From contig OU342632.1 of NCBI GenBank assembly GCA_910589415.1, positions 38,639,637 to 38,703,636 on the forward strand: DNA of 64,000 nucleotides. Reading direction: 5' to 3'. The position numbers were made by a program, and so were the translations under genes. The notes below the pieces were generated by a model. It saw nothing but the letters and a program-made list of their open reading frames with translations. It made no database searches and was not told where the DNA came from. Positions 56,961 through 64,000 of this stretch are shown here, piece by piece (the first letter of the stretch is position 1; each line of letters begins with the position of its first letter). This stretch comes from Malachius bipustulatus (taxonomy: Eukaryota; Arthropoda; Insecta; Coleoptera; Melyridae).

Positions 56961-58537
56961 GCATTTTATTACAAACCAGATTTGATATCTGATATTGTTC
57001 ATGTGCTTATATGCCGGATGCGGTTGTTCAAGGCGGTAAAATACCTTTTGATCTGTAAATTTTAAATACCAGGAGTGGATCTGATCCCGAAAAGTCAACT
57101 ATTTTGGTTCAGCAAGCAAAACAACTTGAGGGTACAGATTTTATTAAAACTCATATGCTTCATAATTAATTATAATATGGCACTTACTTACTTTAAAATG
57201 CGACATTTTTCGTTGGTAAATGCACACCAAGTCTCGCATTTATGTCTTGTCAAAAATGATAGGGATTTATTTAAACCCGAATATGACGGCTTGGAAAAAA
57301 CTATTGAAAGGTATATCGAAAGACCTTGGCTACAAAAAAAAATCTGGAAGTATTTTGAAAATTTATTTCTGATTTTATCAAAGGTAAAGATAAGCTCAAT
57401 TTAAAAGGGTGTGAGAATTTGTAAATTGCGAGTTGCAACTCTAACCGACTGCATTTAACAATAATATCATCTCATATTTCTCAAAGTTTCAATCACAAAC
57501 GAAATATATGTACCGTTATGATATTTGTACCTAGTTGAATTAGATATGGAGTAAGTGATGTGGTGACCTACTTAATGCTTAAATAAATATGAAAAACCTA
57601 ATTAGCTCCGCTCGTTTTCTGTCTCTGCTTAGTTATTCAACGAAAAACACTACCTTAATAATATAAAACAGTATCGTTAAATGTCGTTTACCGCACTGAA
57701 ATTAGTACCTACATTGAAGTACAGAAATGAGACAAAGCATAAAGTGAAAACATTACGAAAAGGTAAATGTCTGTTTATACCCTATGCCGCGGAGTATAAT
57801 TAATTATTATCTGTTTCCATTTGAAACAATGCACATTCCACCATTTCCAACTTGGGTCAATACACATCAAGAGAATGAAACAAACCCTTTTAGTTACCGT
57901 TGGACCACTCCAGTATTTTTGCATAGAATTAATATTTGGACGACAATTCCATGTCTCGAATTTCCTATCCCTTTTACCTTTTACCCTTCTCTTTTTTTAA
58001 ACCTTCATAAAAAATTCAAAATCTTATTGCACGTAATTATGAAGTCTCTTATTTTAAGTTCACAATAATCGTATACCGGGTGGATGACCATACCTCTGTG
58101 CTGTACATAGGACATTGTCTAATAATCAGTGATATGATGCCTTTAATTACGTGTAAAGAATTTACTCCCTACGTTTGAAATAATACATAAAGAATATATT
58201 TCGTTCAATGACAAATTTATATGAATTCTGATACACGGAGCCATAAGACTACGAAAAGACTCCGAAGCTCGGAAAACTGTCATGTGTTGACAATGGTCAA
58301 CACATCTTGGCATATTTTGAGGAGATAGTCCATTAAATAAGCCAAAATATACTATATACAATCTGAAAAAGTAGTTAACAGCACCGATTTTTTTGCATTC
58401 CTTATACCTTCGGGAACATTTATTACCAGTAACCTCTGCATTACCTTGAAAAACTAGAAAATTATGGTAACTCCTTCCCTCCCTAATTAACCCAAATAGT
58501 AAGAGTGATAAAAAAGTTATGAAAATTCAAAATTTCC
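56961..58537. other. Intergenic or intronic DNA
   Basis: AT-rich. Frames at 57075-57404, 57784-58068 and 58143-58361 (minus) have no recognisable domain. A weak partial unit of the following repeat may start near 58460. Confidence 0.35.
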
Positions 58538-59010
58538 CCTCGGAAATCGTCTCTCGGAGCTTCTCGGGATCGCTGCATGATTACGAATCAAAGGTCCAAA
58601 AGCAAGTGAGGGTAGTTCTAACCTCTCAAAAACACCCCCAAGAAGTGGCAGTAATACAAAAATAATTATGTTTCGCCTCGGAAATAATCTCTCGGGAGTT
58701 TTCGGGGTCGCTGTTCAGTGATCACGAATTCAAGCTCCAAAAGCAAATGTGGGTAGCTCCAACCCTCATAACCTCCTCAAGAAGTAGTAGTGTTACAAAA
58801 AATTAATATGTCGCCTCGGAAATTGTCAGCTTAAATTAAATTCTTTAGCTTACAAATCAACAGATTCGTGATCAGCGACCCTAAAAACCCCGGAGAGACG
58901 ATTTTCGAGGCGAAATATTAGTTTTTTGTACAACTGCGACTTGTTGGGGTGGTTTTGAGGGGTTGGAACTTTATTGTCGTGCGGTCACTTGCTTGCAAAT
59001 AGATCCTCCA
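58538..59010. repeat. 138-bp direct repeat followed by an inverted copy
   Basis: Units start with CCTCGGAAAT at 58538, 58676 and 58814, exactly 138 bases apart. The first two contain TCTCGG, GGGTCGCTG or GGATCGCTG, CAAAAGCAA, AACC and AAGAAGT blocks at about 75% identity. The third is truncated after about 50 bases. From about 58865 the unit returns inverted (ACGAATCTG complement, GATCAGCGACC, GGAGAGACGATTTTCGAGGC, then AGGGGTTGGAACT). Part of the unit resembles the arms of the 6973-8095 element. Confidence 0.8.
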
Positions 59011-60820
59011 TCTGATTCAACTTTTAAAAGTAAGTTTCTATTTTTGACGCAAGCTGTCTAGAAAAATTAACTTTTAATTTACTTATACAAGTTGAATGTG
59101 TTATAAGAATTCCAAATTCACGTCGAACTACGAGTATAACACCAAATATTTTTCCTGGTGAAAAAAATATATCATAAACGGCGAATATTTCATGGACGGA
59201 TATTTGAAAATTTTGCCATGAAAAGTGAAACCAACAATATATTTATACATTAATAATAATCTTCGCTTGTAACCGAGTTGAAAAGTAAACTACCCCTAAA
59301 TCTAAATATAAATTTACGTCGTTTTTCGCCTGTATCGTATATTATGTAGCGCGAGTTGTGTCTCCGCAACACAACTGAAACAAGATTACAATCCGTAAGT
59401 TCTGTATGATTTACAGCGACCAAGCAACCCTATGCATTCAGACCGGCTGAAAAATACCCCGCCTTGTACTGAAAAATGTCCTGGGATCATACATCATTAA
59501 AGGCAGAATCTTCAGAGACACAGTAGCGTTCGCGAGGTAACTAGATGTACTTTAAAAATTACTAGAAAAAGTAAACCATGAAAGAGTAACTATCTTGTAC
59601 CTAAGGTAACTCGTAAATCATTCTGGAGTGTTCATTAAAAATGATTAACACCAAAACACGAGAATTTTGTTTCACTTACCAAAAATACGCTTACAAAGCG
59701 ATAAATAACTTTCTTATAGCAATTATTATTATTTCCTTTTTGCTCTTCTATTTTAAGTAAAATGAAAAAAAAATGATTCTTATAATACAAATAATTTATT
59801 TCTATCTAGATTGCGCTATTTTTTTACTTTATAAGTATTGTGTTTGCACTTATAGTCATGTGTCATTGCAATAATTTCAGATACGTCCGGCTTAATTCAG
59901 GAATTATAACGTGTACCAATTCAGTGCAATTTACTTGGTTAAGTCGTCGTGCTGAATAATAATGTTATCTGAATAGATTATTAATTAATCTATTAATTGC
60001 TTGGAAAGTAATTTGACAAGTGTCAAAGAAACTTACCGACATCATTTATAGCCTCAGGTCACCTCATGTCATTCATTTGCATCGATAGTTCACATCAAAA
60101 TGAATTACTCTGTTCGAACTGCTACGTTAAAAAAAATTGGAGTTAAAAATCAATCATGTACCTGTGTTTATCATCAGACAGATGATCATTAATTTTTCTA
60201 GGTACCTACATTTTTTGGGAAATTGATGAAAATAGTAATCATTATTGTTTTGTTATACATATTATATACTTATAAAAAAACACCATTAGGTGTTTATGAA
60301 TACTACCTACTTATTTATTTATAAATAAATATAAAAATTATAAATCCAACCTTTCTACTACTATCAATCAACAGTACACATGGCATGTAATTAATGAGGG
60401 TATCTATCTCTGACCGCTTTTTGGCATTCCATCGATCCCTCGGGCTCTATACAGTCTTGTTTGGAAATTTGAAACAACATAGGTAGGTAACAACCAAAAC
60501 ACTTGTGATATATATTCAGTCATTGAAACCGTTACTTTCTATAATATTGATTGATGAGTCTTTTAATATTCGCATATCTAGTGGGTGGGCCATCGAAAAG
60601 GTAACAAGCCTAATAGTTTGTAAAGTGAAGATGTATGCGAAAAACGCCGAAACAGGTCGATTTTGTTATCGGGGGGACATATTTTCGTGACAAATTTAAG
60701 TACCCAAGTTGACCCCCTTGGCAGGGGTAGCTACCCTTTTGCTTATCATCATAGGGAACAGCTATCGAGTGATAAATCATTTGAAAGATACTTGAATTCT
60801 CTTTACTATTTTAGAAAATT
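59011..60820. other. Intergenic or intronic DNA
   Basis: AT-rich with no firm feature. Frames at 60505-60690 and 60663-60914 have no domain. Confidence 0.35.
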
Positions 60821-60824
60821 TTTT

Positions 60825-60960
60825 TTTAACTCAATCTCAAAAACGGTGCATTTCCGAACACACGTTAATAGGAATTTTTTTTGTTTATTTTTGACCAAAG
60901 AATCTTGTCTTTAATTTTTTGGTAATATTAAAGATACTAATAATAAATAGCCTGTATAAT
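60825..60960. repeat. Fragment related to the TACAGGGTG-group sequence at 25.2 kb
   Basis: AAAACGGTGCATTTCCGAAC, ACACGTTAAT and TTGACCAAAGAATCTTG match 25190-25260 closely, and AAAACGGTTTGTTTGCGGAC at 44750 is a more distant relative. It ends with GCCTGTATAATA, a possible degenerate terminus. Confidence 0.55.
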
Positions 60961-62560
60961 AAATGTTATATAGGGGCGAAAAAAATTTTCCAGAGAATTT
61001 TAGATTCCAATTTTATAATATTTTTTTGCTAAACCTGAGTAACCATTCTTTCCTACGATATGGCCGGCGTCCATTATTCTTAGTTGCTCACCCGGTACAA
61101 TAACTCAACCGTTCAATAATGCTATCGAGAATAATGTTACCTGAAAATGCTAGCTCAAAGCATCCCTTCAGTGTTTGATGGGTAGGGGTGTTTCTCTGGT
61201 AACACTCTCCTCAAATCAGCAAGTGTATTCGATTACACTCGCTTTGTGTTATAGCTACTAGTTATGTATTTGAAGGTAATGAATATTGTAATGAAAAATC
61301 AGCATATGCAATATGTCACAGTATTTTTTTTTCTGACATGTATCTCGCGTCATGTATATCTTTAGATTAATTGGTAATCAAAACTCTGAAAGTACTTTAT
61401 TACTCCAATGGAACGATATATGCGATTTTAATTTAGAACACGTGACAACCAATATCTTTGCATAGTTTCACTTTATAACTTGACAGTATAAAAAGTCCAT
61501 TAAGAAGCCTTACATCAAGCCCTATTAGAAAATTCATCACCCTGTGCCAGTGTACCTATCCTTCCTGAAATTGAAATCCAAGAAGTAAAAAATGATTTAC
61601 AGCTCTACATTGAAGTCTGGTGGAGTAAGCCTGTGTATATCTTTAATGCCGAGGTTCAGAATTCAGAAATGAAGCCGGAGCTATATTTCGTGTACCGACG
61701 TTCTTAAGGAATTATTTCAGATGGAGGAGTTGAATTCCTACGCCGCTTTGGGAAACGCGATACCTACTGTGTCTCCGCTTTGAAAGACTACATAGCCTTT
61801 GCCTTTAGTTGCCATCAGAATCTTCCAGGATTTCCTTTCTTCTCTGACAAGTGTCTTATTCTTTGGATGAGTAAGTGACTATGTAGGTACTTGCCGATAA
61901 TTTGAATTCAATTCCTCTTTCTCGTTAGAAATACTGAAAAGAAGAGCGGAGTTCCATTGTTATCAAAGTTTCCTTATGAAGGCATCTCTGGACGAGAAAA
62001 TACAAATTACCATGTTTTGTTTAAATGAAAGCTTATTTGTGGTCTCAGACTGTTCAATATTCTACATGGTTATTACCTACTCGATAACGAGGTGCAAGAT
62101 TGAGTTTTTAGAAAGAACTTCAAATTTATAAGGTACTGAGCTTGTACCTACTATCTTGCAATAGGTAAGTAAGTATGTATGTATATGAATTCCTGGACAA
62201 AAACACTGAAGTATTGATCAATAAATCGAACGCTATTAAAAGTAAAAGGGTTGTTAGGAGAAAAATGCGTGTGTTTTTCTATTTACAAAACAAACGGTGC
62301 TTTAAAAGCTAATTCGGGGGATATACAAACAATTTCGTGATGTATATAATCAGCAACGTTTGACTATAAAAGTGTCCGTAAGCGTGTATAAGCGAACGGT
62401 AACTAATTAATCCAAAAGTTGCTAATGTATACCATATCGATCATTTTAATTTATGAATTTTTCAAGATATACCTCGAACGACAACCTTTGGAAAGTTCTT
62501 CGGTTAGAGAAAAGTTTAAGACGTTTTTCATTAACTTGCTTTCTGTGCTCCCTCGGGACT
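60961..62560. other. Intergenic or intronic DNA with a speculative coding exon start
   Basis: Within it, TTATTTCAG|ATGGAGGAGTTG at 61712-61732 combines an acceptor-like site with a 20-codon frame (61721-61783) of ordinary amino-acid composition, ending in TGA. This is too little to call an exon. The rest is AT-rich. Confidence 0.3.
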
Positions 62561-62835
62561 CTGATTGACGGCTAAGTAAATTAAAATATGATAAGAAAGA
62601 GGCGAAGGAATTGCCACCGTCGTTTAGATTCTCCTCTCGCATCATCGGGACTGGGAAAAACCGCGAATGATATCCATAAGAAACTGTTATGTTATCAGGC
62701 CCTTCAATTCCAGACTTTGGAGAGTTCTCTGACGGGCCTATTAAGAATTTTCAATACCGCCGCTTCCACATCAATTACCTATTGGTTATTCTGCTCAATT
62801 GTCAGACGCAGAAGAACGGAGAACTGAAACCTTAT
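62561..62835. promoter_or_regulatory. GC-richer non-coding island
   Basis: About 275 bases of balanced composition. A 79-codon plus frame crosses it without a recognisable domain, and the minus strand is partly open too. Candidate conserved element only. Confidence 0.2.
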
Positions 62836-63252
62836 CACTGCCATTATAACTTCTGATGATGGTACATTTTTGTTTTTAGAATCTCTACCTGTTCTCGGAA
62901 AACATATTACCAAAATTTCAGTTCCAAACAGATTTAAAACTGTTTTACTTATTACGTGGAGGTGGATGTATAGGTAATAAAAAAATGTTTAATCATTTTT
63001 TTCGCTTCAAACAGTTGACAGAACCGACATAGGTGGACCATATGACTGGATGTTGGTTACATAATGGATATGGCATGGTATTCATATTCCTGATACTATA
63101 CATTTTCCTGCTGATGATTCAGTTTTCTTTTTTTTGCCAGAATGTGTTTATTTTGTATGTCCTCCACTCTTTAGAGGAATAAATTATGCTTGCTTAGGGA
63201 GTTGCTTGAATATTACTGAAAAATTTGCTTGAATTAAAATAGCTGTTTTAAG
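62836..63252. other. Intergenic or intronic DNA
   Basis: AT-rich, nothing recognised before the LINE tail. Confidence 0.35.
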
Positions 63253-64000
63253 AATAATAATATAATAATGTTTATTTTTGAAGAATATTACATTCTTTAT
63301 AACTATAATACTATAATATAATACTTAATTAAATCTACATTAAATCAACCTACTTTCGTATACATTTTTTTTCCTATACTAGCTAATTATTTCTTTTTGC
63401 TTATTTTGCACTATCATGTTTTATTTTTATTCTCAATACCTATGTTTATGTCTAAGATCGCGTGGTCAGTAATTTTATTATCGTTATTGTTGTTTACAAT
63501 ATCTATTTCATACCTATACTTATGTGTAATGTTTATCAACAATGCAACAATCTGATAGTGTCCTACTTTCACTTGTCCATTGATTTCTACCAAATATTCA
63601 CCATTTTCTTCTTTTTCTGTTCTATTTTCTTCTTGTATACACCACAATTTACATCAAAAACATCATGACTTACATCCATATTCAAATTTAATTTTCTATT
63701 CACCTCAACACAATTGATACATTTCTTCTTTTTTTCGCAGTCTTTTGATAAATGTTCTCCGCTGCATCTAAAACACGCCATTCTATTTTTACATTCTTCT
63801 TTTTTATGATTGTATCCCCCACAATTGAAGCATCGCTTTATATATACGTGCTCGTAAACATAACAGCGATCCCAACCAATGTTAATTTTTTGCATCTCCA
63901 TTATCTGCTTGAACGATGACTCGTCCACTTCTGCAATCAAGTCCCAGTATCTCTTTTTCTTTGTTTCTAACAATTTAACTATCTTTATTTGACTCACATA
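63253..64000 (-). mobile_element. ORF1-only LINE copy 2, running off the window edge
   Basis: The same element as 24522-25124, beginning with an ATT-type tail (63253-63270 on the plus strand) and continuing past the point where copy 1 is truncated (about 63855). The 3' part, from zinc knuckles to tail, is almost identical and equally lacks ORF2. Its 5' end and target duplication are outside the window. Confidence 0.85.
63587..63997 (-). CDS. LINE ORF1 (Gag-like) protein with CCHC zinc knuckles, partial
   Basis: A minus-strand frame of 136 codons starts at an ATG on the window edge, and the true start may lie further out. It holds CFNCGGYNHKKEEC and CFRCSGEHLSKDC, both C-x2-C-x4-H-x4-C, then a third CINC...H...C knuckle followed by a lysine-rich stretch. 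This is the standard nucleic-acid-binding end of jockey/I-type LINE ORF1 proteins. The frame stops at 63587. Another minus frame (63414-63647) overlaps and continues toward the 3' end, suggesting an old frameshift common to both copies. No ORF2 follows before the 3' tail. Confidence 0.8.
   Translation of the reverse strand: MSQIKIVKLLETKKKRYWDLIAEVDESSFKQIMEMQKINIGWDRCYVYEHVYIKRCFNCGGYNHKKEECKNRMACFRCSGEHLSKDCEKKKKCINCVEVNRKLNLNMDVSHDVFDVNCGVYKKKIEQKKKKMVNIW

Noticed and set aside
57784..58068. 94-codon plus-strand frame
   Set aside because: No domain, signal or neighbouring exon evidence; length is within chance for this composition.
1..64000. tRNA, rRNA, miRNA and CRISPR features
   Set aside because: No GGTTCGAATCC-type B box with a matching A box, no rRNA-like block and no spaced identical repeats were seen. 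Remembered Hox-cluster miRNA sequences (mir-10, iab-4) were not found.

Overview
The window is AT-rich eukaryotic DNA crowded with transposable elements. The element types (foldback elements ending in TACAGGGTG, hAT, IS630/Tc1-like, piggyBac-like, BEL/Pao, Penelope-like and CR1-like LINEs) point to an insect or closely related arthropod. Species cannot be read from the sequence. No complete host protein-coding gene is visible. Every convincing coding region belongs to a mobile element, with one unrecognised coding remnant on the minus strand near 37.2-37.6 kb. Short GC-richer islands of non-repeated sequence stand out of the AT-rich background (about 8.8, 17.5, 23.1, 26.0, 40.5, 41.4, 54.0, 56.7 and 62.6 kb). 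This pattern is typical of a large intron or intergenic domain around a regulated gene. A candidate TCAGT-type promoter and non-coding first exon with a strong splice donor lies at 39.34-39.46 kb.

Layout. 1-10 kb: a 1.25 kb foldback at the left edge, a decayed Penelope-like RT fragment (2.4-2.8 kb) and a diverged long-TIR element (7.0-8.1 kb). 10.2-15.6 kb: a nested cluster. An LTR-like sequence is split by a hAT-type element. That element carries a TIR element with a ruined THAP domain, a TA-flanked MITE that is itself split by an IS630/Tc1-like transposon with a 346-residue open transposase frame, and a second hAT MITE with perfect 8-bp target duplications. 19-22.8 kb: one small MITE and two foldbacks. 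24.5-25.1 kb: a LINE copy that has only the ORF1 zinc-knuckle part and the 3' tail. A second copy, about 99% identical, runs off the right edge at 63.25-64 kb. 26.8-32.2 kb: a foldback carrying a 226-bp solo LTR, then a nearly complete CR1-like LINE with PHD-like ORF1 and EN-RT ORF2 broken by one visible frameshift. 32.8-35.0 kb: a 2.2 kb long-TIR element with a decayed cysteine-rich ORF. 42.3-49.4 kb: four TACAGGGTG-type foldbacks, one of them inside a piggyBac-like TTAA-flanked element. 49.9-50.4 kb: a BEL/Pao integrase remnant. 55.2-56.0 kb: another foldback. 58.5-59.0 kb: a 138-bp repeat array followed by an inverted copy.

How the parts relate. The mobile elements form a record of successive insertions. 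The TACAGGGTG foldbacks share one plan: a TA target, near-palindromic arms, and usually a second TACAGGGTG-like motif 110-124 bp inside each arm. The only elements with near-intact coding capacity are the IS630-like transposon, whose transposase lacks its C-terminal catalytic part, and the CR1-like LINE. Identity, splice and function statements are from reading by eye; no database search or folding was run.
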